The translations under genes were made by a program, and so were the position numbers. A model generated the notes under the pieces. That model worked only from the letters and a program-made list of their open reading frames with translations, had not been told where the DNA came from and did not search any database. DNA of 64,000 bases, from positions 2,542,001-2,606,000 of the forward strand of contig OW818676.1 in NCBI GenBank assembly GCA_942493235.1. Reading direction: 5' to 3'. Below are positions 54,601 to 63,763 of the stretch, piece by piece (within the stretch, counting starts at the first letter, position 1; each line of letters starts with the position of its first letter). The DNA comes from ENR-C587 sp942493235 (GTDB taxonomy: Bacteria > Bacteroidota > Ignavibacteria > Kapaibacteriales > UBA2268).

Positions 54601-56730
54601 ATCAGAAAGCTTATTATCGCACTTATTAAAAGAAGCAGTTAAAAATCTTTGTGAAAAAGATAAATCGCAATTTTCAGCTAAGAAATTATAATTTCCACAA
54701 TCACTATTATTCTGTTTATATGAAATATCCATAGAATTTAATAAAGAACCGGTTTTAATGTCAATTTCTTTGTAAGTGGAAGTATCATTTTTCTCAGAGA
54801 CAGTCATCAAAGATTTGCCGTCAGTAGAGAATTGCATAAATTTATATTTACCTGCATTGAAATTGTGCTGTAAATAATTTTGATTATTTAGCCATACATA
54901 TTCGGTATTAAATTTAGTCAAATCAACATCTTCTGCAATATACAGCCCATTATTATTAATAGAAGCGAGCATTTTGTTGTCAAAAGTTTTGTTAATTGCA
55001 TTAATCTGAATACCCTCAACTTCACTTATATTATTTATTTGGAAATAATCCTGTTGATTATCAGAAATATAAATATTATTCAAATTGTCATATCCCCAGA
55101 TAATATTATTTTGATTTGTAAGATCTACGAAATTATCGGTAATTATACCTTTTGTTATTTTTTCGAGAGCTGGGGTAGCACTTGGATTATAGATAAATAT
55201 TCCTTCACCCTCTGTAGCAAGCCAGAAATTATTATTATTATAATCCAAATCTTTAATTTTAGTAGTTAGAGTGGCACTTAAATCGAAAGTTTCAACTATA
55301 TTTCCCGAATTATCGATTTCTTTAATTACTCTATCATTAATCAAATAGGTTTTATTATTGCTTAGGCAGATAATTCTGTCTCCAGAAAGTGTTGCATTTA
55401 AATTCTCCCAATTAATAATTGGCAATTGAGCTTTGAATAATCCGGTGGAAGTCAGAGCAAAAACATAACCATTCTGATTTATACTAAAATCAGTAATATT
55501 TAAATTTGTTAGTCCTTCATTTTGCAGAGACCAATTCTCTTCATCAATATGTTTAAAATAGAATCCTGTATTCGTAGCAGAGGCTATTAATGTATTGTTT
55601 ACAGCGGATTGAATTTTCAAAATAAGCGAATTATCAATAGGCGGGGATTTAATTTCAAACCAAGATTTTGCTCTATTAATAGATTCAAATATTTTTTTAT
55701 CTGTCAAAGAAAATATTGAATTTTGATTATTAGTAACAGTCATCTTACTGTTAACTCTCTGCATGTCTTTTTTGATGATAGTCCACGTATTTCCGCCATC
55801 TTTAGATAGTATAATATCATTTGGAGGAACAGCAAAGTAAATAGAATTATCTTTAACCGCTTTTCTATTTTTTAAGATAAAAGTAGCAGAAGTCGGCATT
55901 GGGTCGTATAGATCATAAACCTTGTTCCAAGATGAATAAGTAGAACCGGAAATATATACCCCGTCATCAGACAGAATAATTGCCGAACCGGAGCTGTTGA
56001 TAGTAAAAGAATAAACTTCTCTGTTAAATGTACCTAGATTGGTTAATTGATTGTTTTCTAATCTGTAAATTCTATGTTCTTCATCAACTAAATACAATTT
56101 ATTATTATAAATTTCTATATCGATGAAAGATTCAATTCCGGCAGGAGGGAATACAAAGCTCCAACTTGCACCTTCATTTGTAGAATAGAAAATTGTATTT
56201 CCGCGTAATAAATAAAGTGCGTTATCGAAATTCATTCCGTAATAGAAACTTTCAAACAATTGAATTTCATTTACTTTATCCCAAGTGATTCCGTTATTTG
56301 TCGAAGAATAAATGTATCCGAACTTAGGCATTAGGAACATTTTATTCTCAGTAAATAGAATGTCGTTTGTCTGATAATTTGTAGGGATATTCAACTCAGT
56401 CCATTGATTGACCGATATATCATAATAATATACTAATCCGGTTTGGGAAATCACATATAGACTGTTGCCGTGCTTAATATACTTTTCTGCAGTCGGTACC
56501 CCCTCGAATTCCATCTGAGTATATGTTTTAAAGTCCTGCGAATAGTTCATGCTCCACTTATTATCATCGGCATTATACGATGAATAATAAATCGCCCCCT
56601 GCGTATCTATAGAAATATTCTTAATATCTCGGATACGTTCTTGATTTATCTTTTTCCAAGTAACAGCCTGCTCCGCATTCAACGAAACACAGGTTAATAA
56701 CATTAAGAATATTAACATATTTCTTTTCAC
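51664..56730 (-). CDS. giant secreted beta-propeller/PKD protein with a T9SS sorting domain
   Basis: A 1688-residue protein. The start is a GTG at 56730 with GGAGG five bases upstream; the longer frame to 56778 would pass through that site. The signal peptide (MKRNMLIFLMLLTCVSLNA|EQ) is followed by BNR-like blades (WTELNIPTN, GITWDKVNEI, GASWSFVFPP; about 20-600) and WD40-like repeats (700-1020). Three PKD domains come next (YLWEFGDGETS, WFWDFGDGNTS, WVWDFCDGSNS; about 1025-1290), the third with Cys replacing Gly in FGDG. A further propeller-like part leads to a T9SS domain (KLTIFPNPAVNSFTLKF to FRNKVIINK). It is probably a large surface adhesin or binding protein. Confidence 0.82.
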   Translation of the reverse strand: MKRNMLIFLMLLTCVSLNAEQAVTWKKINQERIRDIKNISIDTQGAIYYSSYNADDNKWSMNYSQDFKTYTQMEFEGVPTAEKYIKHGNSLYVISQTGLVYYYDISVNQWTELNIPTNYQTNDILFTENKMFLMPKFGYIYSSTNNGITWDKVNEIQLFESFYYGMNFDNALYLLRGNTIFYSTNEGASWSFVFPPAGIESFIDIEIYNNKLYLVDEEHRIYRLENNQLTNLGTFNREVYSFTINSSGSAIILSDDGVYISGSTYSSWNKVYDLYDPMPTSATFILKNRKAVKDNSIYFAVPPNDIILSKDGGNTWTIIKKDMQRVNSKMTVTNNQNSIFSLTDKKIFESINRAKSWFEIKSPPIDNSLILKIQSAVNNTLIASATNTGFYFKHIDEENWSLQNEGLTNLNITDFSINQNGYVFALTSTGLFKAQLPIINWENLNATLSGDRIICLSNNKTYLINDRVIKEIDNSGNIVETFDLSATLTTKIKDLDYNNNNFWLATEGEGIFIYNPSATPALEKITKGIITDNFVDLTNQNNIIWGYDNLNNIYISDNQQDYFQINNISEVEGIQINAINKTFDNKMLASINNNGLYIAEDVDLTKFNTEYVWLNNQNYLQHNFNAGKYKFMQFSTDGKSLMTVSEKNDTSTYKEIDIKTGSLLNSMDISYKQNNSDCGNYNFLAENCDLSFSQRFLTASFNKCDNKLSDTVLTYDIISKNLSKRISSLKGVDNLNTIENVFNSKILYTAINQMIIASPIQWAKGNPPTTPVQQYYDTKTTLVNSNTGDTVRSLNLTNFSDGHNGYLTSMVLSRENSYIAMAKSTDIGNSTYFTDIDIVDPSLNFIRNNIPLDNNISVSNILFSPDNNSIVISKSNLIFNTPSNEIDKYGEIAKYDIATKAVTAQINNIHTVSLIYSADSLSFMFSCYATENNQTVGKIYIADFNTFRLTDSITTDKNFIGKIVVSDKSEYIAMTGSDAVIRLFKNPASVTVLKAVFTSEIESINTNDSIQFYNVSTGNPQTYLWEFGDGETSNEFEPLHKYTKSGIYTISLTVSRNGITDKMTKTDYIKVFDKLNIDFSSDKTDGFYPLTVKFSNDSEGDAESWFWDFGDGNTSTEINPIHIYTKIGKFNVKLIGKNSAEQDSLIKTEYINVDNPLSNYAVDFTANMLEGNLNMEVTFSPVTSPSSTSWVWDFCDGSNSILQNPTHKFTDYGSYSIVLNASKENLGNTKTKYGYINVKRESIPDLIIDNEFEERIYKGNQIGLSGIELSKNHFIFDLSGDTIKNKISGLFDINNGNKEYRPVQMYGTLPTPRFMAYNGYNMIYLFTGLIVDNHFSIKTIILDTLGNEKYNFNITRPNLSLTPIASLADTTDYLISIYTSSNSIKLIKLNSENQFLFEKDFFAGSVVKNCSVKLINVSDGYLVVYKINNNEPTKVMKLSKNGDSLWSKAISTDNRYWFTDFNFDEEGNIIASANYKYSLELASMSSHLIKFNNNFDMLWEQKYIGSYTINAVQRFITKWGDKYYLGAGKSNDKLAFFMVTDAGSPHTFYQYNNRPGYINSMLKTKDNSVLAIGTLSGLTNNYNLYALKISAENTFSDIDDKENIGSKLTIFPNPAVNSFTLKFYNENSADAIISVKDCLGNLLSKEMYNLSLGEQLIQFSVDNFNSGIYFIEINNGYDVFRNKVIINK

Positions 56731-57121
56731 GATTACCTCCGAAATTTTATTTTTAATAATTATTTTCATTTTTAACAACTGTTTCTATTATAAACTGTTT
56801 TTATTATAAATTATCACTTTCTTTTATTGGCTTTTTTATCTCAAAATAACAATATTTACTTTAAATAATTTCAAATAATTCAATTTAGTTTATAGTTTAC
56901 CAAAATACAATACTTATAAAATAACAAAACTAAAAAAAAATTACTAATTATTTTGACAAAATATCAATATATTTGAATTTATATATATAAAAATTGAATT
57001 TATATATATAAATATCGAAATTTAAGTATTTAATATCTTATTCCTATTTGAAATATTTTATCAAATATTTGAAAATCATTTGAGAAGTAAAAATATCGAG
57101 AAATAAAAGATAATAAAAAAA
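56731..57121. other. 391-base very AT-rich divergent intergenic region
   Basis: It holds the leaders of two divergent genes. A 21-base tandem repeat lies at 56973-57012 and a TTGACA at 56953-56958. No ORF or RNA gene is supported. Confidence 0.5.
56973..57012. repeat. two tandem copies of TTGAATTTATATATATAAA
   Basis: Copies begin at 56973 and 56994, each with an internal TATATATA palindrome. They stand about 110 bases before the glycosyltransferase start and could be promoter or bending sequence; the assignment is tentative. Confidence 0.6.
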
Positions 57122-58063
57122 ATGAAAATAAGCGTTATAATAGTTACATTAAACAGAAAAGATGATTTAATAACTACTTTAGAAGGTTTTTATAAGCAGA
57201 CTTATAAAAATTTCGAGATTATTATTGTTGATAATGCCAGCAATGACGGTACTAAGGAAATGATTTTAAATGATTATCCGGAAGTAAAATATATGTGGCT
57301 GCCGGACAATTTCGATATAAAAAGTATTAATATCGGTATTGAAATCTCTGACGGTGATATAATTTGGAGAACCGATTCTGATAGTCATCCAGAGACAGAA
57401 TTTGAATTTCAAAAAGTAGTAGATGTATTTACTAAGCATCAAGATATTGATATTATTTCGATGGAAGATATTGAAGTACGTAAAAATTACGAAGTTTGGG
57501 ACTGGTATCCATACAAAGTCGATAAAATCAATATCCCTGAAAATGGCTACAAAGCTCATATTTTCCCCGGTACCGGTGCAGCTATTCGCAGAAAAGTATA
57601 TGACAAAATCGGAGGATTTTGGGAGTTTGGTTTCGAGGAAATTGATTTCTGTACTCGTGCTATAGTTGCCGGCTTTAGCGTAAGGTATTTCCCTAATATA
57701 AAAGTAGTGCATTATGCCACTCCTAACGAAAGAAATAGCGACGAGCGATGGATTCGTATTTCAAAGCAGTTTATTCGCTACAATGCAAAGTATTTCCCTT
57801 TAGGGCTAAGTTTGAGCAGGATTAGCGTAGTATTTATATCGCAGGTGTTGATGGGAATTATCAGTCGAGTTTCTTTTTGGGCTTGGATAGAGGGAATTCT
57901 CACTATGAAAGCAGTTGTTATTTCTACTTTCCGACGCGAGAGAAGACCCGTTCCTAAAGAATTAGTCCCTGAAATTACACTTGGGGTAAGCCTTGCTAAA
58001 GTACAAATCAAATATTTCTATGATGTAATAACCAATAAAATTAAAAGATGGTTCAAGAAGTAA
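57122..58063 (+). CDS. GT2 family glycosyltransferase
   Basis: A 313-residue GT-A enzyme. Motifs are KISVIIVTLNRKDDLITTL, IIIVDNASNDGTKEM, WRTDSDSHP (the DXD near residue 86) and FGFEEIDFCTRAIVAGF, the acceptor-side ED motif. GTGAAIRRKVYDKIGGF is a standard block. One hydrophobic segment near residues 235-260 may be a membrane contact. It has no clear ribosome site, just an A-rich leader. It overlaps the next glycosyltransferase by 16 bases, so they form an operon. Donor and acceptor are unknown; cell-surface glycan assembly is likely. Confidence 0.88.
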   Translation: MKISVIIVTLNRKDDLITTLEGFYKQTYKNFEIIIVDNASNDGTKEMILNDYPEVKYMWLPDNFDIKSINIGIEISDGDIIWRTDSDSHPETEFEFQKVVDVFTKHQDIDIISMEDIEVRKNYEVWDWYPYKVDKINIPENGYKAHIFPGTGAAIRRKVYDKIGGFWEFGFEEIDFCTRAIVAGFSVRYFPNIKVVHYATPNERNSDERWIRISKQFIRYNAKYFPLGLSLSRISVVFISQVLMGIISRVSFWAWIEGILTMKAVVISTFRRERRPVPKELVPEITLGVSLAKVQIKYFYDVITNKIKRWFKK

Positions 58064-59268
58064 ATAAAAAACTCAGAATATTGCAATTAGCCCCGAGAGT
58101 TCCATTTCCGGAAGATGATGGCGGTAAAATCGGTATTGCTAATCTGACCAAAGTTTTTAAAAAGCGTGGAGCAGATGTTACTCTTTTCTATTATTATCAT
58201 AAACCGGAAGATATTGAAAAAGGTAAATTGGGCAGTCGCTATGCTCATATAATTCCATATCGGCACTCAACCGAAAATTCAGTTCAGAGACTACTTAAAG
58301 CATTTCTTATGAATCATTCGGTATATATAAATAAGCATATTAGCGATGATGTTAAAAGATATTTCGATATATATCTCAAAGACAATGAATTTGATATTAT
58401 ACATATTGACCATTCGGCGATGGGTGAGCTCGGATTATATGTTAAATCACTAATCAATAAACCAATAGCTCTACGTATGCACAATGTTGAATGGACTATT
58501 TGGCAGAGATATGCGGATTCGCTTTCGAAGCTTGACCCAAGGCATTACTATATTCAGAGACAATCAGATTTACTAAAAAAATACGAAGCAGAGCTGTTTA
58601 ATAAAATGGATGTAAATTTTGCCATTACTAATGTAGATAGAGAAATAGCATTAAAAATGTCGCCCAATGCAAGATTCATTATAGCCGGAGGCGGTGTAAA
58701 TACCGATGAGTTCAAGCCTGATAACACACTAATTAGAAATAAATTCACTTTGATTCATGCTACCAATTACCAATGGAGACACAATATTGCTGCAATAAAA
58801 TGGTTTATTGATGAGGTGTTAACCGAACTTATAAAAAAGTATAATAATATAAATTTAAAACTGCTTGGGAAATATGCTCCTAACTGGCTATTAAATTATA
58901 ATTCAAATATTAATGTAACGGGTTATGTTCCTGAAGTGCAGTCCCACTTAAATACTGCCGGTATCTATATAGCCCCCTTATTCGTGGGTGGTGGCATTAG
59001 AATTAAAATTCTCGAAGCTATGGCAATGGGTTTGCCGGTTGTCGCCTCACCGGTCTCTGCTGAAGGGATTTCGGCTACCGAGAATGACGGTCTATTTATT
59101 GCCGAGAACAAAGCCGAGTTTGCAGAAAAAATAATTTATTTAATCTCTAATGACCAAATTAGAATTGAAGCCGGAAAATCTGCCAGACAATATATTCTTG
59201 ATAATTACACTTGGGATAAAAATGCAGGCATCATGTATGACCAATATTTGAATTTGGCAATTAAATAA
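58048..59268 (+). CDS. GT4/GT-B glycosyltransferase
   Basis: A 406-residue GT-B protein. The N-terminal acceptor domain has ILQLAPRVPFPEDDGGKIG with the glycine-rich loop; the C-terminal donor domain has FTLIHATNYQWRHNIAAIKWF, NINVTGYVPEVQSHL, YIAPLFVGGGIRIKILEAMAMG (the conserved EX7E-type region) and GLPVVASPVSAEGI. It starts inside the preceding GT2 gene. Sequestered GGG/GGIRIKILEA resembles transferases for capsule or lipopolysaccharide sugars, without evidence for a particular one. Confidence 0.87.
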   Translation: MVQEVNKKLRILQLAPRVPFPEDDGGKIGIANLTKVFKKRGADVTLFYYYHKPEDIEKGKLGSRYAHIIPYRHSTENSVQRLLKAFLMNHSVYINKHISDDVKRYFDIYLKDNEFDIIHIDHSAMGELGLYVKSLINKPIALRMHNVEWTIWQRYADSLSKLDPRHYYIQRQSDLLKKYEAELFNKMDVNFAITNVDREIALKMSPNARFIIAGGGVNTDEFKPDNTLIRNKFTLIHATNYQWRHNIAAIKWFIDEVLTELIKKYNNINLKLLGKYAPNWLLNYNSNINVTGYVPEVQSHLNTAGIYIAPLFVGGGIRIKILEAMAMGLPVVASPVSAEGISATENDGLFIAENKAEFAEKIIYLISNDQIRIEAGKSARQYILDNYTWDKNAGIMYDQYLNLAIK

Positions 59269-59551
59269 TATGATTAATACTCATTTGATAGCGAAGTCAA
59301 TTGAGATATTAGTTGATAATATAATACTCCCCGAAAAAAGAACAATTAAATAAGGGGGTAATTCCTTATTTAAGATGATTAATAATGATAATATTTCAAA
59401 CTCATATACTATTAGTTTAAATAAAATATTTACAGCATACAAACTTCTATATCAGCACAAAATTTAAGAATAATTGTAAATTATTATATTTTCTAAAATT
59501 ATTTTGCTAATTTTGTAATCCTGTATTTTTCAGAAAAAGAGAGATTGTAAA

Positions 59552-59908
59552 ATGCAAAGAATAATGCTCAAATCAAAGATACACAGAGCCACAGTTACAG
59601 AAGCTAATCTGTACTATGAAGGCAGTTTCACGATTGATGCAGACATCTTAGATGCGGCTGATATGCTTGCTTATGAAAAAATATCAGTCGTAAACATTAA
59701 TAACGGTGAAAGATTCGAGACATATACTATCCCGGGAGAGCGTGGCTCTAAAATATTTTGCTTAAATGGTGCTGCTGCCCGTAAGGGTGCCGTCGGCGAT
59801 GTAGTTATTATAATCAGTTATGCTAATTATGAGCAATTAGAGCTTGAGACATATTCTCCTAAGGTCGTATTAGTTAACTCAGATAATGATATTATAAAAA
59901 TCAGCTGA
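59552..59908 (+). CDS. panD: aspartate 1-decarboxylase
   Basis: The pyruvoyl enzyme makes beta-alanine from aspartate for pantothenate and CoA. The 118-residue proenzyme has the self-cleavage site Gly24-Ser25 (NLYYEGSFTID), LDAADMLAYEKISVVNINNGERFETY, and GAAARKGAVGDVVIIISY, with the catalytic Tyr near the C-terminal strands. AGAGAGA precedes the ATG. It is a single gene with its own terminator. No panB or panC is present. Confidence 0.96.
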   Translation: MQRIMLKSKIHRATVTEANLYYEGSFTIDADILDAADMLAYEKISVVNINNGERFETYTIPGERGSKIFCLNGAAARKGAVGDVVIIISYANYEQLELETYSPKVVLVNSDNDIIKIS

Positions 59909-60234
59909 TATATATTTATTTTTAAAAAATTATATATACCTTGAAATTTTAAGACGCCGGAAAAACGCCGCGTCTTTTTTTATACTTATCGATTATTTAT
60001 CATTCTTGATGTGATATCATATCGGGAGATATGCAAAACAATATTATTTCTATTAAATGATGATTTTACATACGTAAACAATTATATCCCAATGTAAAGC
60101 ATTGAGTTATTAGATGTGAAATAAAATAAATGCACTATTGCAAAAGGTTTATTGAGTAATAATAAAAATATTACCCATCGGTAACAGTTTAGATATTCGG
60201 ATTTATAGTATTTATAATTTAATAATTAATTATA
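59909..60234. other. 326-base intergenic region after panD
   Basis: It holds the panD terminator at 59951. The remaining sequence is AT-rich and shows no gene, repeat or RNA that I can support. Confidence 0.5.
59951..59981 (+). terminator. intrinsic terminator of panD
   Basis: AAGACGC (59951-59957) pairs with GCGTCTT (59970-59976), a second CGG/CCG contact lies inside the loop, and T's follow. It begins 43 bases after the panD stop. Confidence 0.88.
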
Positions 60235-60615
60235 TTACTTCATTTTTCCTGTAGCTTTTCCGTTTTCCCAAGCAAAGAAATTCGCTTGTTTGAATAATTT
60301 TAATACGTTTTGATTATTCATCCATATATACTTTTCTTGCATTACGGCTTTCCATTTTAGATAAAATGCTTTAGACTTGATTAAATCGCCATAAGGCTGA
60401 GCATCTAACATTTGATAAAAAATTTCAATACCGTCGTAATATACACTTCTACATTTTTCATAATATAAATTTGCTTCTTCTTCTGTGAAAGATTTTAAAA
60501 TTCTGTGTGCCATTGCTTGCGTCGGAGTAGTCCAGTCCTTTCCGAATTCAATACCAATACTTAAACCGATATTGTATATATCATCTTCAACAAATTCGCT
60601 TTTTAAGTAAATCAT
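60235..60615 (-). CDS. small cytoplasmic protein of unknown function
   Basis: I do not recognise it. The 126 residues have no signal peptide or membrane segment. They look helical and acidic (YLKSEFVEDDIYNIGLSIGIEF, HRILKSFTEEEANLYYEKCRSV), with an aromatic-rich C-terminal half (YLKWKAVMQEKYIWMN, FKQANFFAWENGKATG). Gap composition and codon use match the neighbours. It is isolated, with 400 bases before the next gene and 326 after, so context gives no clue. Confidence 0.55.
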   Translation of the reverse strand: MIYLKSEFVEDDIYNIGLSIGIEFGKDWTTPTQAMAHRILKSFTEEEANLYYEKCRSVYYDGIEIFYQMLDAQPYGDLIKSKAFYLKWKAVMQEKYIWMNNQNVLKLFKQANFFAWENGKATGKMK

Positions 60616-61015
60616 TTTTTCCCTTTAGTATGTCTTAAATTCAGTTCAAAAGATAACAATACATTTCAAAAAAACAAAAATACGAAATAATCTTATATTT
60701 ATTAGTTAAGACATTGAAAATTAATCTAAATATCATAATACTTGTAATAATCATAGCTTTATATTTGGTTCTTAGTTATTTTGTTAGGGCAGTAAATAAA
60801 TCATAAATTTTATCTTATAATAGAATTAGTTGAGTATAGAGGTTTGGGGATAGGGAAAGCATTGAAAAATTAGTATTATAATTCCCAATTCCTAACCTCC
60901 AGCCCCAATCACTTAATAATAAAAAAATATAAAAGGGATTCAATTGATGAACCCCTTAGATTATATCATTTACTAATTTGAATTAGTTATTTATATTATT
61001 AAAATCAAAATACGA
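60616..61015. other. 400-base intergenic region
   Basis: AT-rich; it holds a short G-rich phrase at 60845-60855 (ggggatagg, related to the G-repeat at 48550) and the hairpin at 60925-60957. Nothing coding is seen. Confidence 0.5.
60925..60957 (-). terminator. probable terminator of the CoA-transferase gene
   Basis: On the minus strand AAGGGGTTCA pairs with TGAATCCCTT (one mismatch, five-base loop), followed by T-rich sequence. It lies 59 bases beyond the stop at 61016. Confidence 0.65.
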
Positions 61016-62512
61016 TTATTTATTATAATCCGCCCAATTAATTCCTCTCATATCTCCTGTTTTTTGCAATTGAATGTGCATACCGAATGATGCGGCAAGT
61101 GAATGAGGAGTATGCAAATTACCGGAATGACGGACATAATCTTTTAATTGCTCTTTATAATCAGGATGAACGCAATTATCAATAATAAGATGCATTCTCT
61201 CTACCGGTGATTTGCCTCTTAAATCAGCGATACCCTGTTCGGTAATTACTACTGAAACAGAATGCTCGCTATGGTCTAAGTGTGATACAAAAGGCACTAT
61301 AGCACTGATTTTGCCACCTTTAGCAACTGATGGACAAGTAAATACGGAAATATAAGCATTACGAGTGAAATCACCACTACCACCGATACCGTTCATCATT
61401 TTGCTGCCAAGCACTTGTGTAGAGTTAATATTACCATATAAGTCAACTTCTAAAGCTGTATTAATTGATACTATACCTATGCGGCGGGCTACTTCAGGAT
61501 TATTTGAAATCTCTTGAGGTCTTAATACTAATTTCGGATGAAAGAATTTCATATCTGAATACATTTCGTTTAATACATCTGGAGTTACGGTAAGTGAGCA
61601 ACCACTTGCAAAGGTAACATTTCCTTCTTTCATTAAGCCAATAACGGAATCTTGAATTACTTCGGTAAACATTGAAAACGGAGGAATATGAGGATTAGAC
61701 CCTAAAGCTCCTAATACAGCGTTTGCAATATTGCCTACGCCTGACTGAATCGGTAAAAATTGAGATGGTATAGCACCGCGTTTTAATTCGTTTGCTAAAA
61801 AGTCTGCTACATTTTGACCAATTTGCATTGTAGTCGGGTCTGAAGGCGAAAACGGAGATACTTCATCAGCTTGATTAGTTTCTATTATACCGACGATTTT
61901 TGAAGGGTCAACTTTAATCACTTCTGAGCCGATTCTATCAGATGGTGAATAAATTGGAATTTCTCTTCTAAACGGAGGGTCTAACGGTTGATATAAATCG
62001 TGAATACCTCTGAGTGATTTAGAGTGATAGCTATTTAATTCTATTAAAATATGCTCAGCTTCAGAGCATATTGTAGGGCTAATTCCAACACCCGTAGTAA
62101 GCAAAATTTCTCCTGATTCGGTTACATCGGCGGCTTCTATGATAGCCCATTTGACTTTACCATAGAATCCGTATCTTAAATTTTGAGGAACTACTGATAG
62201 ATGTTGGTCAAAATATTTTGCTCTACCGGAATTAATTGCATTTCTTAAGTCGCCGTTGGACTGGTAAGGAGTTCGGAAATCAACCGCTTCAGCTCTTGCT
62301 AAAGCTCCGTCAAGAGAGTCACCTGTAGAAGCTCCTGTAATTACACCGATTTTAAATGGTTTACCTTGTGCATGAATTGCTTTTGCTCTTTCACCTATTG
62401 CTACCGGAATGGATTTGCAAGCACCCGCCGGAGTAAATCCGCTAAAACCTACTATATCGCCGTCATTAATAAAGCTTGCCGCTTCCTCTGCTGAAATAAA
62501 TTTCAAGCCCAT
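61016..62512 (-). CDS. acetyl-CoA hydrolase/transferase family CoA-transferase (succinyl-CoA:acetate type)
   Basis: A 498-residue class I CoA-transferase resembling Cat1/AarC. It has the N-terminal fold with FSGFTPAGACKSIPVAIG, the glycine-rich GVITGASTGDSLDGAL, the substrate-loop region LTTGVGISPTICSEAEHIL, FLPIQSGVGNIANAVLG and the catalytic-glutamate segment FSMFTEVIQDSVIGL, then NGIGGSGDFTRNAYIS. It would transfer CoA between succinyl-CoA, acetyl-CoA or related acids. Which acid pair is used cannot be told. The neighbouring acrylyl-type reductase suggests organic-acid metabolism, but the genes are divergent. Confidence 0.87.
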   Translation of the reverse strand: MGLKFISAEEAASFINDGDIVGFSGFTPAGACKSIPVAIGERAKAIHAQGKPFKIGVITGASTGDSLDGALARAEAVDFRTPYQSNGDLRNAINSGRAKYFDQHLSVVPQNLRYGFYGKVKWAIIEAADVTESGEILLTTGVGISPTICSEAEHILIELNSYHSKSLRGIHDLYQPLDPPFRREIPIYSPSDRIGSEVIKVDPSKIVGIIETNQADEVSPFSPSDPTTMQIGQNVADFLANELKRGAIPSQFLPIQSGVGNIANAVLGALGSNPHIPPFSMFTEVIQDSVIGLMKEGNVTFASGCSLTVTPDVLNEMYSDMKFFHPKLVLRPQEISNNPEVARRIGIVSINTALEVDLYGNINSTQVLGSKMMNGIGGSGDFTRNAYISVFTCPSVAKGGKISAIVPFVSHLDHSEHSVSVVITEQGIADLRGKSPVERMHLIIDNCVHPDYKEQLKDYVRHSGNLHTPHSLAASFGMHIQLQKTGDMRGINWADYNK

Positions 62513-62676
62513 AGCTGTATATCCTTTAATAAGTTCTTATATAAATAATTTTAAGGCATTTTCACCTTTTTTTATATTTATATTTTTTAGATAAAAATAT
62601 AAACCGCAAAATTACGACTTATAAAATATATTTCAAAGTAATTTAAGTATATTAAAAATAAAATATTAAGGTTGGT

Positions 62677-63678
62677 ATGACAAATTTACAATTTAAAGCT
62701 TTACTTATTGAAGAAGAACCAAACAATTACTTCAGAAAAAGTATTCTATTTCTCGATAAAAATAATTTTAAAAAAAATGATATTACGATACAAGTTTGCT
62801 ATTCTTCACTTAATTATAAAGATGCTCTTTCTGCATCAGGCAATAAAGGTATTACTCGTAATTATCCTCATATTCCGGGCATAGATGCTGCTGGTATTGT
62901 AATCGAATCAAATAATCCGGATTTCATAATCGGACAAGAAGTTATTGTTACCGGAAAAGATTTAGGAATGAATACTTATGGCGGATTTTCAGAAATCATA
63001 TCAGTTCCTGCTTATTGGGTAGTTGCTAAACCCGAAAATATTACTCTTAAGGAAGCTATGATTTATGGTACTGCCGGTTTTACAGCAGCTACCGGTGTAT
63101 TAGAGATTCAAAATGCCGGGATAAAGCCTTCAGACGGCAAAGTATTAGTTACCGGTGCTACCGGTGCTGTCGGCTCTATTGCTGTGTCTATCTTGAGCAA
63201 ATTAGGCTATACGGTTATTGCTTCAACCGGTAAGCTCGATGAAACCGAACATTTGAAATCACTTGGAGCTAACGAAGTAATTCACCGAGATGAATTAAAT
63301 GATGAAACCGGAAAACCATTATTGCCTAAAAGATGGATTGCAGTTATAGATGCAGTCGGTGGTGCGGCATTATCGACAATTATCCGCTCAACTGCAGACA
63401 GGGGTATAGTTACTAATTGCGGTATGATAGGCTCTAATAAATTAGATGTTTCGGTGTTTCCTTTTATTTTGAGAGCTGTTAGATTAGTCGGAATTGCTTC
63501 CGCCGAAACTCCTATGCCACAACGTTTACAGTTATGGGAGAAATTGTCAGGTGAATATAAAATTGATTTCCGCGATGATTTATACGAAGAAATCTCTCTT
63601 GAGCAATTACCCGAGAAAATTGAAATTATGCTTGAAGCAAAATTACGTAAAAAAATACTCGTAAATATTAATAAATAA
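62677..63678 (+). CDS. YhdH/AcuI-type NADPH-dependent quinone or acrylyl-CoA reductase
   Basis: A 333-residue zinc-free medium-chain reductase of the YhdH group. LNYKDALSASGNKGITRNYP and HIPGIDAAGIVIESN give the catalytic N-terminal domain; GTAGFTAATGVLEIQ, the nucleotide loop VLVTGATGAVGSIAVSIL, GYTVIASTGK and GMIGSNKLDVSVFPFILR complete the Rossmann part. Members reduce acryloyl-CoA to propionyl-CoA or act as quinone reductases. No zinc ligands are present. It has an AAGG upstream of the ATG and is divergent from the CoA-transferase. Confidence 0.88.
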   Translation: MTNLQFKALLIEEEPNNYFRKSILFLDKNNFKKNDITIQVCYSSLNYKDALSASGNKGITRNYPHIPGIDAAGIVIESNNPDFIIGQEVIVTGKDLGMNTYGGFSEIISVPAYWVVAKPENITLKEAMIYGTAGFTAATGVLEIQNAGIKPSDGKVLVTGATGAVGSIAVSILSKLGYTVIASTGKLDETEHLKSLGANEVIHRDELNDETGKPLLPKRWIAVIDAVGGAALSTIIRSTADRGIVTNCGMIGSNKLDVSVFPFILRAVRLVGIASAETPMPQRLQLWEKLSGEYKIDFRDDLYEEISLEQLPEKIEIMLEAKLRKKILVNINK

Positions 63679-63763
63679 ATACTATTGCACAAGAGATTAA
63701 CATATTAGTTACTTGTATAATTTTACAAATAAAAAATCAATTATAAATCAATTTGGATAAATT

